Positions 54,752-63,013 of a DNA stretch of 64,000 nt are shown piece by piece (the stretch's first letter is position 1; each line of letters begins with the position of its first letter). Origin of the DNA: Pseudodesulfovibrio thermohalotolerans (GTDB lineage: Bacteria; Desulfobacterota; Desulfovibrionia; Desulfovibrionales; Desulfovibrionaceae); NCBI RefSeq assembly GCF_021353295.2, contig NZ_CP120635.1:2745501-2809500 (forward strand), read 5' to 3'. The notes under the pieces were generated by a model. It was given only the letters and a program-made list of their open reading frames with translations. It searched no databases and had not been told where the DNA came from. Made by a program: the position numbers and the translations under genes.

Positions 54752-55882
54752 ATGATCGCCACCATTGCCTGCCAAAACCTTTTCCACGACAAGCTTCGCC
54801 TGGTCGTCACCCTGACCGGCATCGTCTTTTCCGTGGTCCTCATCACCATCCAGGTGGGGCTGTTTCTCGGCTTTACCATCACCATCTCCTCGGTCATCGA
54901 CCACTCAGGGGCCGATGTCTGGGTCACGTCTCCAGGGGTAAAAAACTTCGACATCGCCTTGCCCCTCAAGGAGAGCAAGTACTACGACACGCTGTCGGTT
55001 CCCGGCGTGGCCTCGGCCTCGAAGTTCATCACCCAGTTCGCGAACTGGAAACGGCCGGACGGCGGCCAGGAGTCCATCCAGATCGTCGGCTTCGAACCGG
55101 CCAAGGGCATGGGCGGGCCATGGGGAATGGTGGTAGGCTCCACCGATCTTCTGGACCTGCGGGACGGAATCATCCCGGACCAGCTCTATGTGGATAAACT
55201 CGGCGTTCCGAGACAGGGGGAGGTCGTTGAGATCAACGACAAACGGGCGCGCGTGGTCGGATTCACCCAGGGCATCCGATCCTTCACCACATCGCCCTTT
55301 GTGTTCGCGTCCCTGGACACGGCCTGGCGTGTTTCGAACCTGAAACCCGGTGAATTCACTTACATTCTGGTAAAAGCGGACAAGGGAGTCTCCCCGGAGG
55401 CGCTGCGCGACGCCATCCGCGCCAACGTGCAGGACGTGGACGCCTACACCACCCCGGAATTCAGTTGGAAGACCCAAGAATACTGGATGTTCAACACCGG
55501 CGCGGGCGCGGGCATCCTTATCGCCGCGTTCCTCGGCATGGTGGTCGGCACGGTCATCGTCGCCCAGACCCTCTACGCCACCACCCTGGACCACATCTCT
55601 GAATTCGCCACCCTCAAGGCCATGGGCGCGCCCAATTCATATATATATAGCATCCTGCTCGCCCAGGCATCCCTGAGCGCCGTGCTGGGCTACGGCTTCG
55701 GCATCGCCATTTCAATCATGGTTTCCCGGTTCAGCGACTTTTCCGCCACGGCCATCGTTATCCCGCCACTGCTGGCCGGCGGCATGTTCTTTCTCACGTT
55801 GTTCATGTGCATCGGCTCCGCGCTGATCTCCATCCGCAAGGTCATGACCCTCGACCCGATCCTGGTCTTCAAGGGGAGATAG
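54752..55882 (+). CDS. ABC transporter permease, DevC/FtsX-type
   Basis: The 376-residue protein has one N-terminal membrane segment (LRLVVTLTGIVFSVVLITIQVGLFLG starts near residue 14; shown as LVVTLTGIVFSVVLIT). It then has a large periplasmic domain (about 40-265) and three C-terminal helices, the FtsX/MacB layout. The closest pattern is DevC of the cyanobacterial DevBCA exporter. It forms the membrane part of an exporter with the next two genes, 1 nt and a 4-nt overlap apart. Confidence 0.9.
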   Translation: MIATIACQNLFHDKLRLVVTLTGIVFSVVLITIQVGLFLGFTITISSVIDHSGADVWVTSPGVKNFDIALPLKESKYYDTLSVPGVASASKFITQFANWKRPDGGQESIQIVGFEPAKGMGGPWGMVVGSTDLLDLRDGIIPDQLYVDKLGVPRQGEVVEINDKRARVVGFTQGIRSFTTSPFVFASLDTAWRVSNLKPGEFTYILVKADKGVSPEALRDAIRANVQDVDAYTTPEFSWKTQEYWMFNTGAGAGILIAAFLGMVVGTVIVAQTLYATTLDHISEFATLKAMGAPNSYIYSILLAQASLSAVLGYGFGIAISIMVSRFSDFSATAIVIPPLLAGGMFFLTLFMCIGSALISIRKVMTLDPILVFKGR

Positions 55883-55883
55883 A

Positions 55884-56603
55884 ATGACAGCGAAAACAGC
55901 CATAGAACTGCGCGACATCTCCAAGGCTTACGGCCCCGAAGGCAATCAGGAATATGCCCTGCGCAACGCCACTCTCAACGTAGTCCAGGGCGAGGTGCTC
56001 ATGCTCATGGGCCCCTCGGGCAGCGGCAAGACCACCCTGCTGTCCATCATGGGCTGCATCCTCAAGCCCACCTCCGGCTCCCTGAGCGTTGCGGGCCGGG
56101 ACATCTCCGGCCTCTCGCAGCAGGACCTGAGCAAAATCCGGCTCGACAACATCGGATACATCTTTCAGGAATACAATTTATTCCCCACCCTCAACGTCCT
56201 GGAAAACGTCATGGTCGCCCTGGACCTGCGGGGCTACTCCCGCAGCCAGGCAAGGGAAATGGCCATGGCGACCCTGACCGACGTGGGGCTGGATGACAAG
56301 GCCGCGGTCAAGCCCGCCACCATGAGCGGCGGACAGAAACAGCGACTGGCCATCGCCCGCGCCCTGGCCGGATCGCCCAAAGTCATTCTTGCGGACGAGC
56401 CCACGGCCGCGTTGGACTCCGTCAACGGCCAGCAGGTCATGGACCTTATGCATTCCCTGGCGAAACGGGGAGACCGCGCGGTGGTCGTCGTAACGCACGA
56501 CCCGAGGACCGTGGACTTCGCCGACCGCATCGTGACCATCGAGGACGGCCGACTGTACCCACAGCCCCATAACGGGGCAAAGGCTCCCGAGAGGAAATCA
56601 TGA
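55884..56603 (+). CDS. ABC transporter ATP-binding protein, DevA/LolD-type
   Basis: The 239-residue ATPase has Walker A GPSGSGKTTLL near residue 42, Q-loop in IGYIFQEYNLFP, signature MSGGQKQR and Walker B VILADEPTAALD. It is in the MacB/LolD/DevA group that serves FtsX-type permeases. It begins one base after the permease stop, with GGGAGA upstream, and its end overlaps the fusion protein start by 4 nt (ATGA). Confidence 0.95.
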   Translation: MTAKTAIELRDISKAYGPEGNQEYALRNATLNVVQGEVLMLMGPSGSGKTTLLSIMGCILKPTSGSLSVAGRDISGLSQQDLSKIRLDNIGYIFQEYNLFPTLNVLENVMVALDLRGYSRSQAREMAMATLTDVGLDDKAAVKPATMSGGQKQRLAIARALAGSPKVILADEPTAALDSVNGQQVMDLMHSLAKRGDRAVVVVTHDPRTVDFADRIVTIEDGRLYPQPHNGAKAPERKS

Positions 56604-57694
56604 GAATAGTATTGCTGCTTCTGGCTGTAACCATCGCCGCCTCGGTCTTCGTGGTCCACGAGTCGCCGCAGTGGCTCTCGGACTACCTGCCCGACATCAG
56701 CGACTCCACCTCGAATATGGCCGCGACCCCGCCCCTTAACGACAGCGCCCCCTGGGTTGCGGCCTATGGCCGCGTCGAACCGGCCAGCGAGGAACGCGAA
56801 TTGTCGTTCGAAATTGGCGGAGTGATCGAATCAGTGCCTGTCGAGGAGGACGAACGCATCTCCAAGGGACAGCCCCTTGCCTTTCTGCGCGACGACCAGT
56901 ACGTGGCCAGACTTGCCACGGCCAAGGCTTCCGCCCAGGCCAAGAAGGCATACTACGACAAGCTGGTGGCCGGTGCGCGCAAGGAAGAAAAAAGCGAGGC
57001 TCAGTCCGTGGTCCAGCGGACCAAATCGGTCATGGTCAACGCCCGAAACGAGATGAACCGGCGAAAGGAGCTGCTCTCCAAAAAGCTCATCGCCAAGGAA
57101 GAAGTCGACCGGGCGGCCAAGGACTTCCTGGTGGCGGAAAAGCAATACGAGGAAGCCGTCCAGCGGATGCTCATCACCCGGAACCAATCGCGCAAGGAAG
57201 ACATCCTCATGGCCTGGGCCGAATACCAGGCCGCCGTCCAGAGCTCCCTTGAAGCGGAAGCTCAGCTCGATCAGACCGTGCTCCGCTCGCCCATAGACGG
57301 CATCGTCCTGAAACGGCACCGGCTCCCGGGTGAGCATGTGTCGATATTCCTGGACACGCCGGTCATGACCGTGGCCGACGTCAGCCGCTTCAACGTCCGG
57401 GCCGAACTGGACAAGAAGTTCGTAACCTATGTCCACGCCGGACAGGAGGCGTTCTTCACCAGCGAGGCGTTCGGGGACGAACGGATCAAGGGGCGAGTGC
57501 TGCGCAAGGCGGGCACCATGCAGTTGACCGACATCCCGCCGCGGACGCCCGGCGAAAAAGTCGACAAAATCGTGCTCGAAGTCATCATCGCGCTGGAGCC
57601 CAGAGAGGGTATGGTGACGGGACTGACCGGCGACGTTTTCATCCTGACGGACAAGGCCGCCGGGTCCGAATTCTCCTCCATCGTCAGCGACTAA
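56600..57694 (+). CDS. HlyD/DevB-family membrane fusion protein
   Basis: The 364-residue periplasmic adaptor has an N-terminal signal anchor (IVLLLLAVTIAASVFVV), a lipoyl-like half (FEIGGVIESVPVEEDERISKG), then a long coiled-coil hairpin (about 100-215). The second lipoyl half is DQTVLRSPIDGIVLKRHRLPGE. It links the ABC pump to an outer-membrane channel, perhaps TolC elsewhere in the genome. In cyanobacteria DevBCA exports glycolipids; here the cargo is unknown but could be an EPS- or acyl-linked product. Confidence 0.92.
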   Translation: MRIVLLLLAVTIAASVFVVHESPQWLSDYLPDISDSTSNMAATPPLNDSAPWVAAYGRVEPASEERELSFEIGGVIESVPVEEDERISKGQPLAFLRDDQYVARLATAKASAQAKKAYYDKLVAGARKEEKSEAQSVVQRTKSVMVNARNEMNRRKELLSKKLIAKEEVDRAAKDFLVAEKQYEEAVQRMLITRNQSRKEDILMAWAEYQAAVQSSLEAEAQLDQTVLRSPIDGIVLKRHRLPGEHVSIFLDTPVMTVADVSRFNVRAELDKKFVTYVHAGQEAFFTSEAFGDERIKGRVLRKAGTMQLTDIPPRTPGEKVDKIVLEVIIALEPREGMVTGLTGDVFILTDKAAGSEFSSIVSD

Positions 57695-57706
57695 CCCGGA
57701 TTCGCC

Positions 57707-58375
57707 ATGACGCCGCTTCTCGCTCGCATCCTGCCGTTCTGTCTGTATATGGCCTTCATCGCCGTTCCGGAAATCGGTTCGCGTTCGGGCCTGTTCGAAA
57801 TTTCCGCCCAGACCGGGGCCGCCCTCTACCCGCTCAAGATCGGTCTTGTCGCCCTGGCCCTGCTCCTGCTTCGCAAATGGTACGACGAGATGCGTCTCGC
57901 GGACCTGGGCAACATCGGCCACACGGCCTTGAGCATCGGGCTGGGCGCCGTCGTGTTCATCCTGTGGATCAACCTCGATCACCCCTTCGCCACAACGGGC
58001 GATCCGCAGGGATTCGACCCCAACACGTTCGGCAACATGCGTCTGCCCATGATCGCCGCCCGAATCTTCGGAGCCGCCGTGATCGTTCCGATCATGGAGG
58101 AACTCTTCTGGCGCTCCTTCCTGGCCCGTTACCTTGTGGACAAGAATTTCACGGCCGTCCGGCATGGCACCTTCACCGTCTTCACCTTTGTATCCACGGC
58201 CATACTGTTCGGGCTGGAGCACCACCTGTGGCTGGCCGGAATCATGGCGGGCGTCGCCTACAACTTCCTGTACATGCGCACCCGCAGCATCATGCAGTGC
58301 ACCCTGTCGCATGGAGTCACCAATCTTCTGCTCGGCATCTACGTCCTCTCCACGGGGCAATGGCTTTTCTGGTAA
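57707..58375 (+). CDS. CPBP/CAAX-type intramembrane protease, exosortase-associated
   Basis: The 222-residue inner-membrane protein has about six helices. The CPBP motif 1 EELFWRSFLAR (glutamate pair and arginine) is near residue 131, motif 2 histidine in FGLEHHLWLAG, and motif 3 in LSHGVTNLLLG. It closely resembles the CAAX-protease-related family found with PEP-CTERM systems. It may process sorted proteins or lipid intermediates. It follows the exporter genes by 12 nt. Confidence 0.88.
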   Translation: MTPLLARILPFCLYMAFIAVPEIGSRSGLFEISAQTGAALYPLKIGLVALALLLLRKWYDEMRLADLGNIGHTALSIGLGAVVFILWINLDHPFATTGDPQGFDPNTFGNMRLPMIAARIFGAAVIVPIMEELFWRSFLARYLVDKNFTAVRHGTFTVFTFVSTAILFGLEHHLWLAGIMAGVAYNFLYMRTRSIMQCTLSHGVTNLLLGIYVLSTGQWLFW

Positions 58376-58430
58376 GAATCAAATATCCCTGACGGTTTTA
58401 TCTTCCCTCGCCCCTCGCAAACGGCAAAAG

Positions 58431-58460
58431 AAAAGGGGCCACGTCAACCGTGACCCCTTT
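58431..58460. terminator. Bidirectional terminator between the protease and ThiF-nitroreductase genes
   Basis: AAAGGGG-c-CACG pairs with CGTG-a-CCCCTTT around a TCAAC loop. Minus-strand transcripts then run into CTTTTCTTTT, so it best ends the 58504 gene; the plus side has only a short T run. Confidence 0.65.
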
Positions 58461-58503
58461 CAAACATTTCGCGAGGGATTTGATCCAGCCGCGCAGGGCC
58501 GCC

Positions 58504-60570
58504 TCAGTCCGTCTTGAAGGACGACAACGGCTTGCGGTAGGTCCCGTATTTGATGTGCGGGCCGAAGCCAACCCGAAAGAAAAGCACCGGGTAGCCGCCC
58601 AGGAAGCCGGGGAAACATTCCTCGACCGCGGTCCATGAGCGGCCCAGCAGTTTCCGATGCGCCGGGGAAAAAGACTCCTCCCCTTCCAATAGCCAGCGCA
58701 GCCGAAAGAGCGCGGGAGCCGCCGCAGGCTGGAACCGTATGCCATAATGGGTGAAGGTCAGCCAGGCCCGCTCCAGCGCCCTGCCCGCCATGAAAAGCGA
58801 CTCGATGTCCGACGATTGCGCGCTGACAAGCCCAACGCCTCCCGAACAGCGAATGCCCTTGGCCGAATGCGCGGCCACGCCGCGCGCCGCGCCCAGGGCG
58901 TTGAGAGTGTTCATGACCGGCCACGGCCTGGTTCCCTTGAGGAACAGGTTACCCATCCGTCCGGCCTCAAGGTTATCGAGCGGCAACCCGTCCCGGGTCT
59001 CCTCGGCGTCCTTTCGGGTAAAGCGGATCATGGCGTTCAGATGCTCATGGAGCCCGCGATGCTCGGTGCGGATGCGGTCGGCGAGGCACACGGACCCGGC
59101 GAACGTTTTCAGGCTGTCGGCCCCGGAAATCCATTGCAGCCTGACGCCGGGGAACCGCTCCACGGCCTCCTGGACATGCTCCCACACACCGTCGGAAACC
59201 GGCGTTTTGCGGTAGAATTTCCGATTGGTGCATCGCTGCCAGATGGCGTCGTGCAGCACGGGTTCGCGGACGTCCCGCCCTTCCTTCAGGGAAAGCGTGG
59301 CAAGACGCGTCACGCCCGGGCCGTCCTCGGGGGCCATCTCCACCTCCGGAACGAGTCCGCAGGCCTGCGCCGCCAGGGTCATGTTCTCCATGGCCGCGCC
59401 GCAGGCCACAATGGAAGCGGCCTGTCGGACGTTGAAAAAACTCTCGTCCACGCCCTTGTCGAGCAGGAGGGATATCCGCCCGTCTTCGTCCGAGAACCGC
59501 CACGGCTGGCAATTATCGCCGGAGGGAGCCTGCATCCCCGCCCGAATCACGTACTCGCGCACGGCGGCCGGGCCGTCGGCGGCGAGGTCGGGCTGAGGAG
59601 GCGTGACCGGCCCGATGATCTTGTTCCGGTCCAACAGATAATTCCTGGATATCCACAGCTTCAACCGTTGAATGGGATTGCGGTTGCCCATGCGCAACCG
59701 TCCCCGGACAAGCTTGCGGACGTAGGGATCGAACTGGAGGTAATGCGGGACCGGCTTCACGCCCTTGCGGCCCAGCAGCAGACGCAACGCCTCGGTCACG
59801 GCCAACGAGGCACAGAGCTGGCAAGCGCAGCCCAGGGACGGCCCGCGCTTTTCCAGGAGATTCACGAAGTCCATGTCAACGTAACGGAAGTGGGTGGCCC
59901 GGGGAGACAGGCCCATGGCGAACTTGAGAATCCGCTCGATGTAGGTGTCCTCCTCCCGGATGTCGAAATATTCATCGAAGCCCATGCCGTCCGGGGTGAA
60001 GACCAGCAAGGCCGAGCTGAACCCCATGGGACCAGCGGTTATGACCGGGATGCCCTTTTCCAGAGCCTTCTTGAAGACCATCCGCCGCACTTCGAAAACG
60101 AAAAAGTCCAAGCCGTCCAGAACCAGGTCCGCACCGTCCAGGAAGGCGTCCACGTTGGCCTCGGTCACGCCTTCCTCGAAGATCTCCAGCGACAGGTGCG
60201 GATTCACCTCAAGGGCGTTTTCCTTCATGACACGCAGTTTTTCCCGCCCAAAAGCGGAAACCGTCGCCCCGTACTGGCGGTTGACGTTGACCGTGTCGAA
60301 GCGGTCGAAATCGGCCAGCCTGAAACCACCCACGCCGCTTCGGGCCAGGGTAATCAAATGCCCTCCGCCCACGCCGCCCAGACCGGCAACGGCAACAACG
60401 GAGCGTTGCAGCCGGTTCTGTTCGTTGGCGTCGAGCAGACCGAGATTTCGACAAAAGGCGGCCTCTTGGTAGGTATTGTGCGAAGCGACGTGAAACACAT
60501 CGAGCTTATGTCGCAATTCGGAAGTATCCACAAAAAAATCCTTTTCGGAGGGGAGGGAATCGGTCGGCAT
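58504..60570 (-). CDS. ThiF/E1-like adenylyltransferase fused to a nitroreductase-like domain
   Basis: The 688-residue protein has an N-terminal ThiF domain (about 20-290) with the ATP loop AGLGGVGGGH at 62-71, D87/D89 and NVNRQ, plus a cysteine cluster CACQLC at 248-253. The C-terminal half (about 335-640) is nitroreductase-like: AGMQAPSGDNCQPWRFS at 345-360 is a typical FMN-contact start. The architecture resembles Mycobacterium tuberculosis Rv1355c (MoeY). Related pairings of E1-like and FMN enzymes occur in azole-forming peptide pathways. It follows the FeeM-like gene by 6 nt, so the two probably act together; substrate unknown. Confidence 0.83.
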   Translation of the reverse strand: MPTDSLPSEKDFFVDTSELRHKLDVFHVASHNTYQEAAFCRNLGLLDANEQNRLQRSVVAVAGLGGVGGGHLITLARSGVGGFRLADFDRFDTVNVNRQYGATVSAFGREKLRVMKENALEVNPHLSLEIFEEGVTEANVDAFLDGADLVLDGLDFFVFEVRRMVFKKALEKGIPVITAGPMGFSSALLVFTPDGMGFDEYFDIREEDTYIERILKFAMGLSPRATHFRYVDMDFVNLLEKRGPSLGCACQLCASLAVTEALRLLLGRKGVKPVPHYLQFDPYVRKLVRGRLRMGNRNPIQRLKLWISRNYLLDRNKIIGPVTPPQPDLAADGPAAVREYVIRAGMQAPSGDNCQPWRFSDEDGRISLLLDKGVDESFFNVRQAASIVACGAAMENMTLAAQACGLVPEVEMAPEDGPGVTRLATLSLKEGRDVREPVLHDAIWQRCTNRKFYRKTPVSDGVWEHVQEAVERFPGVRLQWISGADSLKTFAGSVCLADRIRTEHRGLHEHLNAMIRFTRKDAEETRDGLPLDNLEAGRMGNLFLKGTRPWPVMNTLNALGAARGVAAHSAKGIRCSGGVGLVSAQSSDIESLFMAGRALERAWLTFTHYGIRFQPAAAPALFRLRWLLEGEESFSPAHRKLLGRSWTAVEECFPGFLGGYPVLFFRVGFGPHIKYGTYRKPLSSFKTD

Positions 60571-60576
60571 CAGGCC

Positions 60577-61458
60577 CTATGCGTAAAATGCCTCATGGTA
60601 CAGGAGCTTGAACTGATCGAGCTGCTCGGCCGTCAAGCCGTCCAGTATTTCCGGACGCAACGACAGGAAGTAGCGCAGGTTTTCCGGACTCAGGGGCTTG
60701 TTCCTTTCCACCGGCTGAAGGAGATGCGGCGCGAGAATCGAATTATTGACCCGCGTGAAGAAACCATAGAGGTTCGTATCGAAATCGGACTGGCCGTAAG
60801 CCTCGAACATGGCTTCGTTGTAATCGCGGAAAGAGATGCGCAACGCCACGGCAGGGGCGTTCACGCCCTTGTACCAACGCTCTTCTCCAAAATCTTCGAA
60901 CAGAAAAATATCCTTGTAAAAACGCACGTGCTTGGGATTGACCATGATGCACATGTCGTCCACGCCCGTCAAATGCGCGTAATTGAAAAGGGCCTTCGAC
61001 AGATAGACGACCAGATTGGACCAACGCCGACGCCGCGGCGTCGCCAAAGCGCCGATTTCGGCGACCTTCCGTCCTTGGGCGCGCAGAGCGTCTATCTCAT
61101 CCTTATACAGCTCGTCCATTGGCAGACCGAACACGTCGCTGTCGATATAAAAAGACATGGTCGAGATAACAGTCAGGTATTCCTTGAAGATGAAGGCGCA
61201 GGTGCTGGGAAGAAGGCTGAACACGTTGAAAGACATCTCCGAGGGATGGTCCTCGGCGATATAATTCGTCCCACGATAAACGGAGTAAACCGTTCTGAAA
61301 GCCTGCTCCAACTCTTCCTTGGTTTCAGCAATCTTGATACTGGGTTTCTCCAGTCCATCCAATTTGCTGTCGATCAGAGAAGACCTTCGGATACGCAGGG
61401 TTCTGCGGCGTTCTACACCGTTCTGCAAATTGTTTTCGCCTTTTTCTTTTTGTGGCAT
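60577..61458 (-). CDS. FeeM-like N-acyltransferase (GNAT / autoinducer-synthase fold)
   Basis: The 293-residue protein has a basic N-terminal region, then the FeeM-like fold: AFRTVYSVYRGTNYI near residue 70, EIGALATPRRRRW near residue 155, and DDMCIMVNPKHVRFYKDIF, the acetyltransferase-type strand and helix. FeeM joins long-chain acyl groups from acyl carrier protein to amino acids. Related enzymes are found in exosortase loci as putative acyltransferases. It lies between a PilZ gene and the ThiF-nitroreductase gene. ATG at 61458 with GGGGA is preferred to an earlier start at 61524. Confidence 0.78.
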   Translation of the reverse strand: MPQKEKGENNLQNGVERRRTLRIRRSSLIDSKLDGLEKPSIKIAETKEELEQAFRTVYSVYRGTNYIAEDHPSEMSFNVFSLLPSTCAFIFKEYLTVISTMSFYIDSDVFGLPMDELYKDEIDALRAQGRKVAEIGALATPRRRRWSNLVVYLSKALFNYAHLTGVDDMCIMVNPKHVRFYKDIFLFEDFGEERWYKGVNAPAVALRISFRDYNEAMFEAYGQSDFDTNLYGFFTRVNNSILAPHLLQPVERNKPLSPENLRYFLSLRPEILDGLTAEQLDQFKLLYHEAFYA

Positions 61459-61492
61459 TGTTCCCCATATAGCACAGGCAAAGAAAAGTTGT

Positions 61493-62008
61493 CTACGCAA
61501 TATAGCTTTGCAGCATGGCGTCAACCATTGAAGCCATTTCCGAGTTGTTCCCTTCGAATACGCCGACCATCGTCATGTCCCGATCAACCTTGTAACGTAG
61601 CCGTTTACAGTAGAACGATACCGTCTGGGACAACTCCGGAACGGTGAAAAAAACCTCGAAATACAAAGAATCAGCCAACTTCTCGCCTATTTCCGGGGAA
61701 ACATCCCGGAAAGAAATCCGCAAGCCGCCCCGGGAAATGTCATCCACCACGACGGGGTAGCTGCGCATTTCCCTGTCGGAAAACTTTACGCAAGATATCG
61801 CCGGAATTGACACATCCACCCGGGGATGCCTCCGTCGATCCTTACCGTTCAGAGTCCAATCCCGACTCACGAAATCCTTCAAGCACCCTTCAACCATTTG
61901 TGAAACATACTGGGAACAATCAACGCCTTCCTCACGAGCCATGCGCTTGAGTGCCTGAAAACTCTCCCGATTCATGTCGAAACACACTTTTACCAAATCA
62001 GACATCAT
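61493..62008 (-). CDS. PilZ-domain protein with an N-terminal RHH-like segment
   Basis: The 171-residue protein has two parts. Residues 1-45 look like a ribbon-helix-helix unit (strand VKVCFDM, then helices NRESFQALKRMAREEG and CSQYVSQMVEGCLKD). Residues 58-165 are a PilZ domain with the c-di-GMP motifs DRRRHPR (RxxxR) and VDDISRGGLRIS (D/N-x-S-x-x-G). It may be a c-di-GMP-responsive DNA-binding protein, or RHH may only dimerise it (inference). Two ATG codons stand in tandem at the start after AAGGTAG. It is probably the first gene of the FeeM/ThiF operon. Confidence 0.83.
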   Translation of the reverse strand: MMSDLVKVCFDMNRESFQALKRMAREEGVDCSQYVSQMVEGCLKDFVSRDWTLNGKDRRRHPRVDVSIPAISCVKFSDREMRSYPVVVDDISRGGLRISFRDVSPEIGEKLADSLYFEVFFTVPELSQTVSFYCKRLRYKVDRDMTMVGVFEGNNSEMASMVDAMLQSYIA

Positions 62009-62093
62009 TTCAACTACCTTGACCTAACTTGCAGTGTGCGGGGCGGTCCCACCCCGGAGCCCCCTTCCAATGTCGCAACAATTTTAGATTTTT

Positions 62094-62111
62094 TTGCAAT
62101 AAACATACCGT
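62094..62111 (-). promoter_or_regulatory. Sigma-54-like promoter before the RHH-PilZ/FeeM/ThiF genes
   Basis: The minus strand reads ACGGTATGTTTATTGCAA: the -12 element TTGC is perfect and the spacing is right, but the -24 element (CGGTATG for TGGCACG) has three changes. The start would be near 62084, about 75 nt before the ATG at 62008. Confidence 0.45.
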
Positions 62112-62458
62112 AAAAAACCCGTTTGAAGCCCGTGTTTTTCTTTTGGTCCGGACAATAAAAATGCCGGTGGAATGCCTAACTCAATCCGCTCGGAATTAGT
62201 TGCATCATACTAGTGAACTACGAAAACAACCCGGACCACACTGCCCCAAAAAGGAAAATGCCTCCGCCGTTTTCCGCGGCATGAACAAGCGTCATGCTGG
62301 CTCGAAGGCCGGACGGAAGTGTCCCGAAATCCGACAAAGGGTGACACAAGGGCTACGGTGGATGGCATTTCGCCGCTTTCGGAAAGGCAAGGAAATTGAG
62401 CGCGGGGAACGCGAAACATAGACGCGGGCGTACCTGACGCCTGCAAAGCGGGCGGGAA

Positions 62459-62481
62459 ACAAAAAAGGCGGACGAACGCCC
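62459..62481 (-). terminator. Terminator after the small PilZ gene
   Basis: Directly after the stop the minus strand has GGCG-ttcgtc-CGCC and a T6 run. The stem is short (4 bp) but the position and T run fit. Confidence 0.5.
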
Positions 62482-62910
62482 TTACATGAGAAAGCGCTGG
62501 ATGTCCGGGGAGTTCTCGCCATCGCCGGAGACCTCCACGCCGACCTCAACCGGGTCGTCCAGAACGATACGCCGCGGAAGACACTCCAAGGTCACCACGG
62601 ACGCCTCGATCATGAAGGTCACGCTCAATCCTTCGATCTGTTTGAGCATACCGGCAAAGACATGTCCCTTGTCCGCAAATTCCAGAAGCATTCCCTTCAA
62701 GGAGATGTTCCTGATCTCGACCGGGAAGGCCATGATCTCACCGCTGGCCTTCTGTACCTGAACGAGACCGGGGGCCATGAACGGCTTTCGCGGAACACTG
62801 CGTCTTTCCTGGAAATCCGCAGTCTCCACAAATGCGTCGCCTTCGAGGGCGAGCGCAAGCCGATCAATGATCTCCCTGAGGGCCGCTCCGTCCTTCACGG
62901 CCACATGCAT
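62482..62910 (-). CDS. Small PilZ-domain protein
   Basis: The product is 142 residues from the ATG at 62910. The PilZ signature is ERRSVPRKPF (RxxxR-like) near residue 35 and VEIRNISLKGMLLEF (NxSxxG) near residue 65. It should bind c-di-GMP, although the first motif differs in spacing from the commonest form. An upstream in-frame ATG at 62937 is disfavoured because the sigma-54 box predicts transcription starting at about 62938, and because AGGA lies 11 nt before 62910. It stands between the sigma-54 activator gene and a terminator. Confidence 0.75.
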   Translation of the reverse strand: MHVAVKDGAALREIIDRLALALEGDAFVETADFQERRSVPRKPFMAPGLVQVQKASGEIMAFPVEIRNISLKGMLLEFADKGHVFAGMLKQIEGLSVTFMIEASVVTLECLPRRIVLDDPVEVGVEVSGDGENSPDIQRFLM

Positions 62911-62947
62911 ACGCTTGCTGGTCCTGTAACTGTACATGCCAATTCAA

Positions 62948-62965
62948 AAGCAAAATCCGCGCCAC
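62948..62965 (-). promoter_or_regulatory. Strong sigma-54 promoter for the small PilZ gene
   Basis: The minus strand reads GTGGCGCGGATTTTGCTT. The -12 TTGC is perfect, the -24 TGGCGCG differs from TGGCACG at one base, and the spacing is exactly 10 nt. The predicted start is near 62938, so translation begins at the ATG at 62910 with a 27-nt leader. Confidence 0.65.
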
Positions 62966-63013
62966 AAAAGCACGGCGAGCGATAATAAATAAAGGAGGGC
63001 CAAGGGAATCCCG

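Larger units (their letters stand above)
62009..62481. other. 473-nt intergenic region upstream of the RHH-PilZ operon
   Basis: The stretch holds a sigma-54-like box at 62094-62111 and, at its far end, a terminator for the small PilZ gene. Short open frames on both strands (for example 62200-62421) show no family features or ribosome sites. Bases 62080-62160 are AT-rich. Confidence 0.55.

Noticed and set aside
58747..61647. 966-residue open frame on the plus strand
   Set aside because: It covers the ThiF-nitroreductase and FeeM-like genes in antisense and has no recognisable domain.
62200..62421. Small plus-strand open frame of 73 residues
   Set aside because: It has no ribosome site, a basic low-information sequence, and a competing frame on the other strand.
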